Of a stretch of 64,000 nucleotides of DNA, positions 22,264 through 34,570 are shown piece by piece. The notes beneath the pieces are model-generated. The model was not told the DNA's origin. It saw nothing but the letters and a program-made list of their open reading frames with translations, and ran no database searches. Numbering within the stretch: the first letter of the stretch is position 1; each line of letters starts with the position of its first letter. Source of the DNA: Epiperipatus broadwayi (taxonomy: Eukaryota > Onychophora > Udeonychophora > Euonychophora > Peripatidae); NCBI GenBank assembly GCA_028023455.1, contig JAQFVV010012496.1, positions 1,490,001-1,554,000 of the forward strand, written 5' to 3'. The translations under genes and the position numbers were made by a program.

Positions 22264-22615
22264 CAGGGTCCAAACTCTCCATACGATAGTGCCACCAAGT
22301 GCAAGCCTTTGTGAATAATGGATGCAGAAAGGTTTGTGCATAAAATCCTTATCTAGTGCCTACTTATCCAACATTCCCAGACTAGTTTCTAGCTTATGGG
22401 CTTTCATCAGTGAAAAGCTTTGGATTTGAGCACTGCACCTAGGTCTTGGGATCTAATGCAACCCTCCAGCAGCAACAATTTTATCTATTTGTTTAACTAT
22501 AAAGCTAGTAGCCCAAGATGAAAACATAATTATATTGTGGGCAGAGTCGGTGTGAAACCACCAAAACATCATATGATGATCACCATTTCATAGTGATCAA
22601 TCACATAATGTTTCA
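22264..22615 (-). mobile_element. HR1 copy 4
   Basis: Begins ccaaactctccatacgatag and runs through the body to catcatatgatgatcacca, followed by a short inverted repetition of the end (atagtgatcaatcacataatg). It contains the ribozyme at 22366-22425. No convincing target duplication was found, because the left flank is a decayed LINE. It belongs to a diverged subfamily with gctagaaac at the ribozyme core. Confidence 0.75.
22366..22425 (-). ncRNA. Type I hammerhead ribozyme (HR1 copy 4)
   Basis: Core CTGATGA, stem II AGC/GCT with a 6-nt loop, GAAAC-ta-GTC. Stem I TTTTCA/TGGGAA pairs fully, replacing the C-G pair at position five by U-A: a compensatory change relative to the copies with TCCTCA/TGGGGA. 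The outer stem ATCCAA/TTGG is kept. Core intact. Confidence 0.85.
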
Positions 22616-22619
22616 ATGT

Positions 22620-24490
22620 TTGGAGTAATCCAAAAGAGTTAAAAGAAAATGAAGATGGAAGATAAGTATATATTTACAAGAATGATGTATTTATTGTATT
22701 TAGCGTGTAGATTTTTTTGACAACTTATCTATTAATAAATCATCATAAAGGAATCCATAGAGATTCCAATCAGAAGTTAGTATTATTAGTGGCTTTATTA
22801 AGTCCTTCAATTCTGCCACTACAGTTTGGAGATTCAACAGGCATTTAACTGTGGTTGCCCACATTTACATAGATCGGCAATATATAAATTCCATTTATAA
22901 AGCAGATAAATGCAACGAACATGAATTATGTGAATCTATTGATGAGCAATTGCACTTAGGCAAATCAAATTCATGTCTTTATTGTTGAATCGTGAGAAAA
23001 AAATGTTTGACACATCATAAAGTTTCCATTTACGCCATAATTATTTTTAGATTCTTCATTTAGCATTCTTGATTTCATGCAGCTATATACAGAAATAATA
23101 GTGACATTACCAGCGGTATATGAATCATTTTACTTCTTGTATCAAAATAAATGTCAGCACAGAATTAAAACTTAACAAAAATGAGTTTATTAACTCCAAT
23201 CATGAAGAAGTATAAATCTTCATGTACATAACCAGTTTGCTCACATACACATTCTCACTTTAAACTAGGTTACAGATGTAGTCACAAAACTTCCGAGATA
23301 CAGAGCATTATGTATTAAATTAAATATGATACACCTTCGCTTAGTGGATTTCTTTGCATCTGTGTTTGTCACATGCACACTTCCATCTCTCTTTTTTTTT
23401 TTCTCTTTACCTCTTTTTATCACTTTCTCTCTTTCTTTTGTCTCAGATGATTCAGCGGTTTTTATTGAACACTGTATAGTCTGTCTAATTAGCATATCTT
23501 GCATAATTAGAATTTAGTATTCATCTGTATATTTTGCATATATTAATTTTCTAAAGTGTTAACAATAGGAAATTTATTCAACTTTCTGTCTATTTGTTAC
23601 AACAAACGTAATCAACTTTATTTATATTACTTGATATATATATACACACATATATATATTATTGTTTTAGTCAATTAGTGAACAGGTGAGCCTTAGCTAT
23701 TGAAATGATATCGAATTATTGGCAAATCTCTACTAAGTAAGTTTTTTACATATTTTCTGTGAAACAACTTGACGTCTGATGAAGGAATATGTAAAAGAAC
23801 AGGAAACTACTGCAAAGGAGTAGACTTGAGTAGATTCTTTCACTACATTATCCATTCTATGTGAAGTTTCAACTTCAAATGTGTGATAACTCTGTGATTT
23901 AAAGATAACGTTATCATTTTCATTCTATATGAGAGTGACAATCGAAACTAGATTTAAATTTTATTGTGAATTAATTAACAGTACATCTACAAATTTTGAA
24001 ATTAATTAAATCAGAAATCATTCAAAATATCCCTTTAAAATAGTGACAAATGCCATATTGAATTTATATTCATTAGCTAAAGATACAATATTTGTTATAC
24101 CTCAATTTATAATATGCAAATGTAAAATATTACATTGCCATCGAAAGGAATAAAGCTGAAAAAATATAATCATTATCATAACATAAAAAGAAATAATTTA
24201 ATATTTTTAAATTTATGAATTTTATATGTTATTCATAAAGTGTGGATTTTAAGTGATAAGTTTCCAATAGGCTTTACAAAATTAAAAATGACATTTGAAG
24301 TCTAATATTGCATAGATTATTTGAAAATCGTGAAAATGTCTGTACTTTTCAATCTTTTTATGCACGATTCACCAGACTAAAAGATATGCAAGGAGTATAA
24401 GTATTAGTCTTTTCAATAATTTGTTCTTAAATGTTTATTAAAAGTACAATCGGTAAATATTTAGTATTTCCCTGAAGGTTTGTGATGGTG
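22620..24490. other. AT-rich stretch, nothing recognised
   Basis: Contains microsatellites (TATACACACATATATA near 23635). The overlapping ORFs near 23265-23517 lie in a CT/AG-rich run on opposite strands and look fortuitous. No repeat family was identified. Confidence 0.5.
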
Positions 24491-24493
24491 GTG

Positions 24494-24722
24494 TTTTAGT
24501 TGTATTTTTACATTGGACTATTTCCATCATCTAACATGAGTATTGAATGTCTTTAGAAAAATTTAACTTTATTTAAAGATTCCAAATACATTCAATTGTT
24601 AGTAAAAGTATATCACCCGGATTATACTAACATATTTGATGTGCTATTACTAACAGTTTAACCTTCTAAAGACATTTAATACTCATATTAGATGATGGAA
24701 ATAGTCCAATATAAAAACAATC
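24494..24722. repeat. Fold-back element F1, short copy
   Basis: 229 bp with inverted arms: ggactatttccatcatcta at the left and its reverse complement near 24689-24707. Its arms match the outer arms of 20676-21186, but it lacks the inner hammerhead-like part. It ends in tatttttacatt and aatataaaaaca. Confidence 0.75.
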
Positions 24723-25316
24723 GATAAATATCATTTGCAAGTGCATATATATATATCATTAGCGGCATGTATGGTCATTTGACATGTTCACAAACATATA
24801 TGAGCAATTTACACGCACAGACTACTACCAATAAACATTTCCTTTTTTTTTTTAATTGAAAGATAATAGTAATAATTTTATCAAGTAATTTTAATACAAT
24901 CAAAATTCCTTTGTTTTAGGTAATGTATGTGGGATTCAAACTCAGATTTTCACATGACCCTCAACTCTCCATGCCATCTCATAGTGCTTTTAGGTAAGTA
25001 AAGTATTTCATATTACACTGCTAACGTGATATACATGTGTGATGGCCTGATCAGTTAAACTTCGTGAAAACTGTATCTGATTCAAAAACTTAAGATTTTT
25101 AACTTAGTTTGCAGGTAAATTAAAAAAAAAACAAAACTGTGAAAATAAAATCTTAATTAGGGATTCAAATGTCATTTGACCTCCGATGTAAGTGACCATA
25201 AATTAAAATACAACCCTTATATACAAAAATGCAAGTCTTACTACAAGCATACACATTCGTTTCTCTGGGTGTATGTATTTATAATAAAAAAATGTTTATA
25301 ACTATTTCTTTTGTGT

Positions 25317-25423
25317 CAAGCGTTGTTAGCCGAGAGGTCAGCGCAGCCGCCTTGCAAGCAAGCATTTGGTTGCAGACAGTTGTCGCGGGTTCGCCTCCTG
25401 GCCGATGCTATGACATATGGAAT
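25317..25423 (+). mobile_element. tRNA-derived SINE with perfect 14-bp target duplication
   Basis: 107 bp flanked by tatttcttttgtgt at 25303-25316 and 25424-25437. The unit contains an A-box-like ttagccgagagg, an anticodon-arm-like region, a long variable-arm-like insert and a B box gggttcgcctcctgg, resembling a class II tRNA (Ser/Leu type). The acceptor arms do not pair, so it is not a functional tRNA. The tail gacatat is shared with the second copy at 45561. The perfect duplication indicates a recent insertion. RNA polymerase III transcription from the internal boxes is expected by analogy. Confidence 0.8.
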
Positions 25424-25812
25424 TATTTCTTTTGTGTTTTTATCTTAGTCATTCCTGTAACATGAACTAAAAAGATTTTTCTTTAATGTTCAGACTAACA
25501 ATAACAAATAAGTATATAATCTAACGGCACTGATTCAGTGAAGGTTTAGATGTTAGATTTAAAAATATTTTTGCCTTTTAAAAAGAAATAATATATATAT
25601 TAATACATTGCAAATTTTTTCCATATATTATAACTGCAATTAATAGGATAGAAAACTCCTAGTGAGCAATATGTGAAATAATAGTCAGTAAACATGAAAA
25701 GTAGAACTTCACTCATTCTTTACTGATCTACATACACCCAAAGTATGATTTATATATTCTAACAATTTCAAGACAACTATAAGCTTCCAACTTCATCTAT
25801 ATTCGTGCTATT

Positions 25813-26015
25813 CATCATCATCATCATCCATTATCAATCCACTGCACGATGGTCTCTCCAAGTTCAATCCATTTTCTCCGATCTTTAGCTTCTCTTCTCC
25901 ACATCACCCCTGCACACTTTCTCATCTCACCCATCCATCTCACATGTGGTCTCTTTCTGGGTCTTTTACAATCTCTTGGAATCCAGTTTAAGAATTCAAT
26001 TGTCCATCTAGACTC
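25813..26015 (-). mobile_element. RTE-like LINE, 3' end fragment
   Basis: Begins in the catcatcatcatcc tail and covers the protein C-terminal block with KRPRKRPHVRW-type coding on the minus strand. It lacks three bases found in other copies (gatggtctc instead of gatgaaggtctc). It is truncated where an S2 fragment begins. Confidence 0.75.
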
Positions 26016-26019
26016 AGAC

Positions 26020-26235
26020 TTTCAAGTTCCCTTTAGTCATCCACTCCATCATATACAACCAACACATATGACCACATACATGTGAAAAAGATAAATGATC
26101 TCCAATATACATATTTCGTGCTGAACCAGCACTCATCTGTTGGTCCAGATCAATTGTATACGATAGACTGGATGATTAAAGGGAGCATGAAAGTCTGGGT
26201 TTAAATCTCCTCTAATTAAATATAGCTTAAAAATA
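26020..26235. repeat. S2 repeat, rearranged fragment
   Basis: Contains the aaaagataaatgatctcca block and a ttggtccagat block as in S2. The tRNA B-box-like string occurs at both ends in opposite orientation, so the unit is folded back. It abuts the RTE fragment and precedes the Tigger-like element. Confidence 0.55.
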
Positions 26236-26267
26236 TATATAATATACTTGAATTTAAATATTATATA

Positions 26268-27294
26268 CAACTGGGTCTCTTTTTACGTGGACTTATTTAA
26301 CACGATTTTGAAGTTACGCGATTTTGAAGTGCACCGGAAGTCGAACTCCGATAATGCGCTATTACTTTAAATAATAAATTTCGCGCACTTACGTTATATT
26401 GAAAGTAATAGCACATTATTGGAATTCGACTTTCATCTTAGTAATTTCAATATTTTCAGTGCTTTATAATAGTAAGATTTTATGCAATAATGAAATTAAA
26501 ATCATGATTTCCATGTTTTATGTATACACACATTAAATTTTACAAGATTATAATGTAAATTTGTTCAAACATTGTGCGTGTTAATTTTGCATTTTAAATC
26601 ACATTCTGTTTTTGCTTTTTAAAAAAGAACGTAATCAATTATTAAAATCATTTAGTGTCCGCAAGTTTATTTTTAAAAGGTGAGTAATAGCAGTGGCACA
26701 ATTAAAATTGAAAATTAAAAAATTAAAGACAAAAATAAGAATTTAATTTTTAGTTGTTAGTTTTAATTAAATTTTTCCCAGCAGTGGTGAATAAATGTCT
26801 TTTTATTATCGTAAGTCTAAGTTCATAAACAATTAATAAAATCATCGTCTCAAGGATTAATTACTAATTGCGTCGTCACCAAAAATCCAATGACCTAACA
26901 CGAGTGTGAAGTTAGCACTAGTTGTATTTCCTCAGTTTGCAAATGAACGTGTTTTCGGCAAATATCGATAATAATTAAAACGTGTATAAAAAAAATGTAA
27001 ATTATGCATAAAAATATATTATTTTGAATAAATTAAATATTATAGTTAAAAAAAGTTTGTCTTGTATCAATTTTTTTCAAATTTGAAATTTTTTATTAGT
27101 CATATTTTATTTCCTTATTTTTTTTTGCGCGAATTTTAAAGTAATTTTACGTTGGTGCTTTGCTTTTACGCGAATTTTGAAAAATCACAGACCGTATCCC
27201 CCCTTTGCAATGTAAGTTATGTCTATTTTTGTGCGATTTCGTTTGCGCGTGTTTTCTGAGGAATCTATCTGTCGCGTAAAACGAGACCCAGGTG
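26268..27294. mobile_element. Tigger/pogo-like non-autonomous element, copy B
   Basis: 1027 bp, flanked by intact TA dinucleotides (26266-26267 and 27295-27296). The ends are CAACTGGGTCTC at the left and, reversed, CACCTGGGTCTC at the right. It is highly similar to 18729-19809, but near the left end it keeps a gcaccggaagtcgaact segment that copy A lost, and it lacks other internal stretches. No transposase. Two copies only 7 kb apart may reflect local hopping or chance. Confidence 0.85.
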
Positions 27295-27296
27295 TA

Positions 27297-27725
27297 CTGT
27301 AATTTTTCCATTATTAATATTATACATTTTCTTTTTTGTATACTTATATATTGTTTATCATTTGCTTATATATATATAAGGTAGTTTTGGTTTTATGGGG
27401 AAATGATTATTTGCTGAACCATGTCATTTGCTAAATAAACATTTTTACTTGGCAATAAAACCGATTATCTACCTATCTATCTATATACTGAAAGTCATTG
27501 CAAATCAAACAGATCCAGATATGCACCATCTCATAATTTATTTAAAGATATATAACTTTAGCAATATTCTCTAGAAAAGTTTTCATCATGTAAGAAGCTG
27601 CGAAGAACATAGACTGTTCATGGGCCAACTAAATCCAAATATATTATCAATTAAATCCTAAATATATTTGAAAGTTGGTGCATGAATACATTTACGGCTT
27701 CACATGCTTTTCTTGGTGCTGATAT
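27297..27725. other. AT-rich stretch, nothing recognised
   Basis: Contains a ctatctatcta run near 27470. No gene or repeat family was identified. Confidence 0.45.
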
Positions 27726-28433
27726 AAACCCTGATTACAATTTGATTATGACTAAATTAAAAGTTGAGTTTAAAAAGAATAAAAAAAGTGAAAAGATATG
27801 TAAGATAGGACTTAGATAAATTGTAAGAAATAGAGCAAAAAAGATTTGATTCAATATGTAAAAAGATAATAAAAAAATTGATAAAGATGAGGAATATATT
27901 AATAATTTTGATAAGTATTGGTGTAGAATTAAAGAAGGATTATTAAAAAAAACAGCAAAAATTGAAATGGAAACTATTCAGTTAAAGAAACCTAAATGAA
28001 CTTGGCTAATAGAAACTGTGTTGGAAAAAATGGAAGAATGTCAATATTGAGTATGGAAAAAACATATAGAAACATTAATAATGAACTAAGAGAAACAGAT
28101 TTAACAAAAGAAAAATGGTTGGAATAAGAATGTAGAGATAAAAATGCTTCAACAGGTACAAAAATATGAACTGTTATTTGAAAGAATTAGGAATGTAACT
28201 TGAGAGAAAAAGAAATGGTTAGTAAGTAAAATAGAGGATAAGAATGGAAAGATATTAACTAACAGCAATGATATACTGAAAAGATAGATGTCTACTTAGA
28301 AAAGATAATAATTTCAATTAATTATGAACATAAAAATGAAGAAGATACTGAAGTAGATGATAAAGGTACAGACATATTAACAGATTAAGTAATAAAGTCA
28401 ATTGCACAAATGAAAAATGGTAAAGCTGTTAGA

Positions 28434-28822
28434 TGGATTATGTCCTGTACATGAGGAGTCAGATTGACATTAGGTCAACATGGGTGTGACAAGAATATCG
28501 GCCTCAGGGTGGCCTTTGAGCATTCCATCATCAGAATTTTCAATTGGATGGACGCTTGAAGAGTTGGAGTGTTGAGTAGATTGAAGACTGTCCATTAAAG
28601 TATGAGGTTTGGCTATCTTAATATATATCTGAGCACTTATAGCATATATGTGTAGAGATGGTAATCTGGACCAACTGATGATTGCTGGTTTGGCATGAAA
28701 TACGTATATTGGTGATTATTTATCTTTTCAACATATATGTGTTTAAGTGTATCAGCGTTATGAGATAGTGTGGAGAGTGTTGGGTTGTGTGAAAGTCTGT
28801 GCTCATATACCCTATATATTAT
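28434..28822 (+). repeat. S2 repeat nested in LINE
   Basis: About 390 bp, beginning tggattatgtcctgtacatg and ending gctcatataccctatata. The reverse-transcriptase reading on the two sides (KNGKAV before, IPIEFLKK after) shows that S2 inserted into an existing LINE. The same leading 20 bases occur in the copy at 31297-31676. Confidence 0.8.
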
Positions 28823-29013
28823 AATACCTATAGAATTTTTGAAAAAGAAACTACTATGAAGGAAACAGTTGGATTTTGCAATTTGATGTATACCAATGGA
28901 GTTTGGTCTGGAAATTTTTGAAGACTATAATGATTCAAATTGCTAAAAAAGAAAACTGTTAAATGTGAAGAGTATAAGACAATAAGTTTGTTGCCTTGTG
29001 CTTCTAAAGTTTA

Positions 29014-29208
29014 TTGAGGATTTTAAATCAAAAAAATTATAAGAAGGTAAAATATTATATAGGACAAGAACGGTTTAGTTTTCAAACAGGGAAAAGTACA
29101 AAAGATACTACTGGTGGTGTTAGAATAATTGCAAAGAGATATAATGAAAAAGATAAAGGAATTGGTATATATTTTGTGGATTTGGAAAAAAAATATTTGA
29201 TAGAGTAA
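29014..29208 (+). pseudogene. LINE reverse-transcriptase fragment
   Basis: 64 codons beginning inside the reverse transcriptase. They include ERFSFQTGKSTKDTT, equivalent to the QxGFRxGxST block of other LINEs, and IGIYFVDLEKKYLIE, equivalent to the catalytic block A (FxDLxKAFD). The frame breaks within a poly-A run just where the first catalytic aspartate region ends. Non-functional. Confidence 0.6.
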
Positions 29209-30588
29209 TCTGGAATAAGCTTATGACGATCTTACAAAATAAAGGAGCACTTTGGAAAGAGACGATTGATTTGAAATTGGGTAAAAAATAAAAATTAGAC
29301 TAGAGAATAATGACAGTGATGAAGCAAAATATAGAAAGAGGAGTAAGGCAAGGACGCAATATGTCATCTGTGCTTTTAAATATTTATTTATCAGAATGTT
29401 AAATAAATATTTAGACTGTGGAGGAGCAAATGTTAAAGACAATAATAGCATTTACAGGATTTGGAGATAATATGATTCTTATAGCTGAGGGTGCAGCTGA
29501 ATAAATTGGAGGAAGGATGTACGGAATATGGAATGAAGATTAATGTTGATAAAACCAAGTGTTTATGGATAGGGAAGATGCATGATAATATAGTTCATCA
29601 GGTAAATGGATTTAGATATCTGGGTAGATGAGTGAGGCTGGAAGAAGTGAAGTTAAAAGAAGACTAATACTGGAAAAGGAGGAATTTATATTAAAAGAAA
29701 AAAAAATATTTTGTGGATTGAGAGAAAAAAAAAATTAATTAAATGCTGTGTAGAATCTACAATTATATGGCTGTGAAAGATGAACAATGAGTAAAAGAAA
29801 TTCAGAACATATGGGAAGGTTTTGATATGTGGTCATGAACAATGGAAAAAATCAGTTGGATGCATAAAATGGCAAATGAAGAAGTTTTGAGAAGCATAAA
29901 TGAAAAAAGACTGATTGAGAAAATTAGAAATAGAAAGAGAACTGGATTGAATATATATTAACAAGAAAGAATGGTTTAATGAAAGATGTTTTGAAGGAAA
30001 TGGTGAGTGAAAATAAGAAAGGACTTGAAGAGCTTGGCAATGAAGAGAAATGGAGTGGAGAAATGGACAAATATGTGACGTGATTGCTCTCAGGATCTGT
30101 CCATAGGACATAGGACAGACTACTCTTGATTGAATATGTAGTAATAATATGGAGAATGTGATTCAACAAAGATTAATAAATATATTAGATAGATACATGT
30201 TGATCACCAAATATATGTAAAGATTAACATAAAGCATATATGTAAAATATTACATAATATGAATTAAATAAATACACAGAGTATAATTATTTATTTGAGC
30301 AACCAATTTTACTAAATATGTATTGACCAATACGTGAACAAGATATTCCTTGTTAATCAATCAATCCAATATAATTGCCATGATTAATAACAGGTTAAGG
30401 TTTAAATAATATACATCATATGTATATATAGCTTAAACTGTAATTCAATTGTAATATCTGCAGACAGGTTAGTTTTTTTATACCTCATATGTATATAAAA
30501 ATTAATATACTGTACAGGCTTACATGCATCTGCACATATATAAGGTAATATATAAGAGATTCGAACTCCGACTATCACACAACCCCCG

Positions 30589-30978
30589 CATGGATTATTC
30601 ACCAGTACATGAGGGGTCAGAATGACTAAATGGTCAACATGTGTAGGATGACAACCTTGGCACTAACACGGGCTTTGAATCTTCCATCATCAGATTTTCA
30701 ATGAAATGAATGGCCGAAAAGTTATGTGTTGGAGTAGTTTGAAGCCTGTCCATTAAAGTATAAAGATTGGCTATCTTAATATAAAGCTGAGCACTGATTG
30801 TATATATGTGTGAGGATAGTAATCTGGATCAACTGATGATTGCTGGTTTAGCATGAAATACAGATATTGGTGATTATTTATCTTTTCAACATATGTATGA
30901 TGAAGTGGGTCAGCAAGATGAGATGGCATGGAGAGTTGAGGGTCAGGTGAAAGTCTGACTTCGAATCCCTTATATATT
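30589..30978 (+). repeat. S2 repeat, full-length copy
   Basis: Begins tggattattcaccagtacat and ends ttcgaatccctta. It is preceded directly by a second S2 terminal fragment in inverted orientation (about 30553-30588, with gattcgaactccgacta), giving an inverted junction of two S2 ends. Confidence 0.75.
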
Positions 30979-31296
30979 ATCATATGTATATAATAAACTG
31001 TACTTCATTTGTAATAGCAGTTGATTCCATTTCTCTATTTGTGCATATGCATAGATGAATAACCACTTCTTGGCTAAATAGCTGGTTAATAATTTATTTT
31101 TCTTATATGTGCATATTTATATACGTTTGATTGGGTGATAACTAATGGTTTCCTGACCTATATCAGATAGCTACATATTCAAATATTAGGAAAGGCAGTA
31201 ATGATATATGTATTTCTTCCAAATGCATGAATAATCTCATAGCTATCTCATGGCTATCTTGAATGCTGTCAGTATGTATTTTCTTGAAATTGTACT

Positions 31297-31676
31297 ATAT
31301 AGGGTATATGAGCAGACTTTCACATGCTCCACCACTCTCCACACTATCTCATAACACTGATATACTCGAACACACATATGTTAAAAAGATAAATAATCAC
31401 CAATATACGTATTTCATGTTAAACCAGCAATCATCAGTTGGTCCAGATTACCATCTTCACACATATATGCCATAAGTGCTCAGATATATATTAAGATAGC
31501 CAATCCTCATACTTTAATGGACAGGCTACAATCCACTGCTTCAACTCTTCAATCATCCACCCAATTATAAATCTGATGATGGAATGCTCAAAGGCCACCC
31601 TGAGGCTGAGATTCTTGTCACACCCATGTTGACCTAAGGTCAATCTGACCCCTCATGTACAGGACATAATCCATTT
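31297..31676 (-). repeat. S2 repeat, full-length copy
   Basis: Inverted relative to 30589-30978, from agggtatatgagcagactt to cctcatgtacagg. Together with the copy 300 bp to its left it forms a large imperfect inverted repeat. Confidence 0.75.
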
Positions 31677-31704
31677 AATACATATACAAGGGATGGGCAG
31701 GCAT

Positions 31705-31895
31705 CTCTATTATGTAATAACTGAAACACACAGGCTTATTATATACCTGTGTCTATATATGTAATATATAGGGTATATGAGCACAGATTTTCACATGCCC
31801 CACCACTCTCCATACTATCTCATAACACTGATATACTCGAACATAATCACCAATATGCGTATTTCATACTAAATCAGTTGGTCCAGATTACCATA
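31705..31895 (-). repeat. S2 repeat, truncated copy
   Basis: Same start as 10320-10505 (taactgaaacaca, ggcttattatata). It then has the agggtatatgagcacag and ccactctcca blocks, loses the aaaagataaat block and ends at ttggtccagattaccat. Confidence 0.65.
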
Positions 31896-32984
31896 TGTAC
31901 ATTTTGATTAGTATAGAGACCTGTAATAAGTAGAACTATTGTTGGGTTTCCAAATGGTTGAGTTAAAGTGTTTAGTATTTATAGCTCACTAAGTAGGAAT
32001 TGTCAAGAGAGATATATCTCAAAAAAAAAAAATTTCTTTAATACAAAAAGTGATAATCCTATTTATTAAATGTAAAACACTAATAGTTATATGTATATAT
32101 TCATAAAACAATATAATATAGGCTTATCTTCTTTTGATTAGAGATGGAAATATTTTTTAAATTTAAATTTACAATTCCCTTTATTGATATAAAATAAACA
32201 ACAGTGATTAATATTGGTTACATTAACAAAACAATATCTTTGTTCCCTTTTGACAAATGATATTTTTCTATTAAATAAATTAATTAAATAATGACTTTTA
32301 TTATAATCGTAATAATAAAAATATGCTAGAAATGAATAGGAATACTTATTTGTAATAAATTATTATTTGTTTATGTAATCATTTTAACATTTCTAATTTC
32401 TATAATTAGCTACGTATGATATTTTTTTTCCTTCATCGCACAAATCTGTACACACACACACACACACATCAGATTATATTCCTTCTTAAATGTATGTGGG
32501 AGGCGTATCTGTCTTATTTTTTTCCATTTCTTTTAAAGAAAAAGAGATATGGTTATATTCCCTTAAATCTTTTTTATAAACATGTGTATAATGATGTAAA
32601 TACATGACAATGAATATGCTTAGATAAATTTTTTGATCCTTGGAAAAATGCCAACTTGTAAATCAATGCTTTCATTTAACTAAGGGAATTCCCACTATCC
32701 CTACCAACAATTAGAAAGCCAACAAATAGTTTCCAATGATCCTGAGCCATATCAAGCATTCTACCATCGGTCAGTTGTGAAATATGTTGGTATGAACAAA
32801 CCAAGAGGCCACCCCAATATTTTGCATTATCAATTAAAAGCTTAATATATTAAAGCCTTAAAGGACGGACATCTTTTAAAATATATATAGTTTTGTTATT
32901 AGAACCGTCCAAGACAGTTGACTGAACTGAACTATCAATATAAGCAAGAGGAATCGTTTAAAATCATAAGCCTGGCTCCCTTAA
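31896..32984. other. AT-rich stretch with a CA microsatellite
   Basis: A (CA)n run lies at about 32450-32468. No coding or repeat family was recognised. The ORF at 32416-32607 spans the microsatellite and is not called. Confidence 0.5.
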
Positions 32985-33064
32985 GTGACTTAGATTTACA
33001 CTGTGGCTTCTTTTTCAAAGTCAGGACTCTCAGCCACCATGCCCAGAGAAACTTGTTAGCCACC

Positions 33065-33379
33065 TTACCTTCCCTTTCCATTCCCCACCCTAAGATTTTC
33101 CCATATTCTTCGCCATCCTGCTCCATCCCATTTCCACAGTCTAACATTTGTCAACTCTATGGCCTTTATATCTAAATCCCCCTTATCTTTCCCCAAACCC
33201 AGAATAAAAACCAAGAACCCACTTTCTGTACAATCACATTGTTTATATTTATTCTTCCACAACTTCATGATTTGTACCCTTTCTGTTTGCAGGTATTTAC
33301 ATTCAATTAACAGATGTCTAATATTTTCTATGCCATCCTTACATAACTTGCAGACTAAATCACCCATATTTTTTTTCAT
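33065..33379 (-). pseudogene. CR1/L2-like LINE C-terminal zinc-knuckle segment
   Basis: 104 codons. Residues 8-30 hold C-K-L-C, then H at a spacing of 8 and C at 5 further (CKLCKDGIENIRHLLIEC), a C-x2-C-x8-H-x5-C pattern typical of the cysteine-histidine motif at the C-terminus of several LINE reverse transcriptases. After it comes a W-rich tail. The same segment is found at 56604-56798 and, decayed, at 41580-41700, which allows the consensus to be inferred. Confidence 0.7.
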
Positions 33380-34570
33380 TTATATGTATATTCCCTTATT
33401 GATAAAGATTTTGTTCGAGCCTTAAACAGTAAACTACTTTCCTTGCTATTATCATAAATTATCTTGCACCCAATATTCTGTTTGCATCTATATATATTTA
33501 AACTCTTTTTTATTCTTCATATTAGCTCTCCATCTGTCTAACTTCCTATTTTTTATTAATGCATATCTAATTCTTTTATTCCATTCCTTGCCATTATAAC
33601 ACTCAACAATTCTCCTAACACAATCATCCCAGCCTTTTATACAAGTACACTGGCAAAAATTCTTTATCCAAATCTTCTGCATCTCGTACTATTTTTCTCA
33701 CCCATCTTGTTGCCTATCCTTTACTCATAATCCAATAATATACTATTTTGGCTATTCTCTTATTATCCATAAATTGCAATCTGTCAAACATTTTCATTTT
33801 GTACCTCTGATATAAAAACATGACCATCCCATTTCTCCTTGAGTTGCTTCCTTTGCCGTCCACACATCTAATGCATGTTTTCCTAATTCTCTTTGAGATT
33901 TTAGTAATCTAAAACCCCTTTACTAACACATTGTTACAATCAGTTGACCCTGCTAATGCTATTCCCTTCCATACAATTTTAGCTATGTCAAATTTATTAT
34001 ATGAAAACTGTTAATTTCTTTATCAGTCCCTTTTTTTTCTTTGCTTCATTTATCATTTTTTCCTCCATTCATCCAAGCAATTTACTAAGATGATTCCCAA
34101 ATCATTACATCTATTCCCCACATTTAACTTTATATTGGCCAATAAAAATTCTTTCTTTTCTCTTTCCTCAGTATTTACCATCATTACTTTTGATTTCTCT
34201 TCACTAAATTTAATTCCCATCTCTTTACCCACTCTTGCTCATGTCTTCAGCATAACTTCCATATCTTCCCTACTTTCTGTGCATAAGAAGATATCATCCC
34301 CAAATAAGACCCGATAAAATATATACTCCCTTGCCAACTATTAATGGCATCTCTACCCATCTTCCTAGGCTTTTTATTGCTCTCTCCATTTCTCTCGAAT
34401 AAAACAAAAACAAAATATTGTGATATAGAGCATCATTGCCTTAGTGCAACGCTATTTTTAACTTTAACTGATTTTATATTTCCTAATTGTTACATATATT
34501 AATTATTTCCATACAATCTCTCATTAAGATCCACTAAAGCTGCGTTCATTCCAAAGTTTATTAAATTCAT

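Larger units (their letters stand above)
27726..30175 (+). mobile_element. Decayed LINE (RTE-related), interrupted by S2
   Basis: On the plus strand, fragments can be read in shifting frames. A linker lies at 27780-28430, followed by a KNGKAV motif broken by the S2 insertion (28434-28822). Reverse transcriptase resumes at EFLKK with kTISLLPCASKVY, a QAGF-like block (here ERFSFQTGKST) and FVDLEK, then a FRYLG-like segment near 29600 and a C-terminal KMANEEVLRSINEKR block at 29860-29930. Stops and frameshifts occur throughout. The sequence differs from the RTE copies at 5811 and 58535, so it is a second LINE lineage, more decayed. Confidence 0.65.

Noticed and set aside
23265-23517. Overlapping ORFs of 79 and 63 codons on opposite strands
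   Set aside because: Low-complexity CT/AG run, with no domain, signal or context for a gene.
25317-25423. Functional tRNA gene
   Set aside because: The acceptor strands do not pair and the unit is bounded by a target duplication, so it is a SINE.
29833-30169. Minus-strand ORFs of 92 and 81 codons
   Set aside because: Antisense shadows of the decayed plus-strand LINE.
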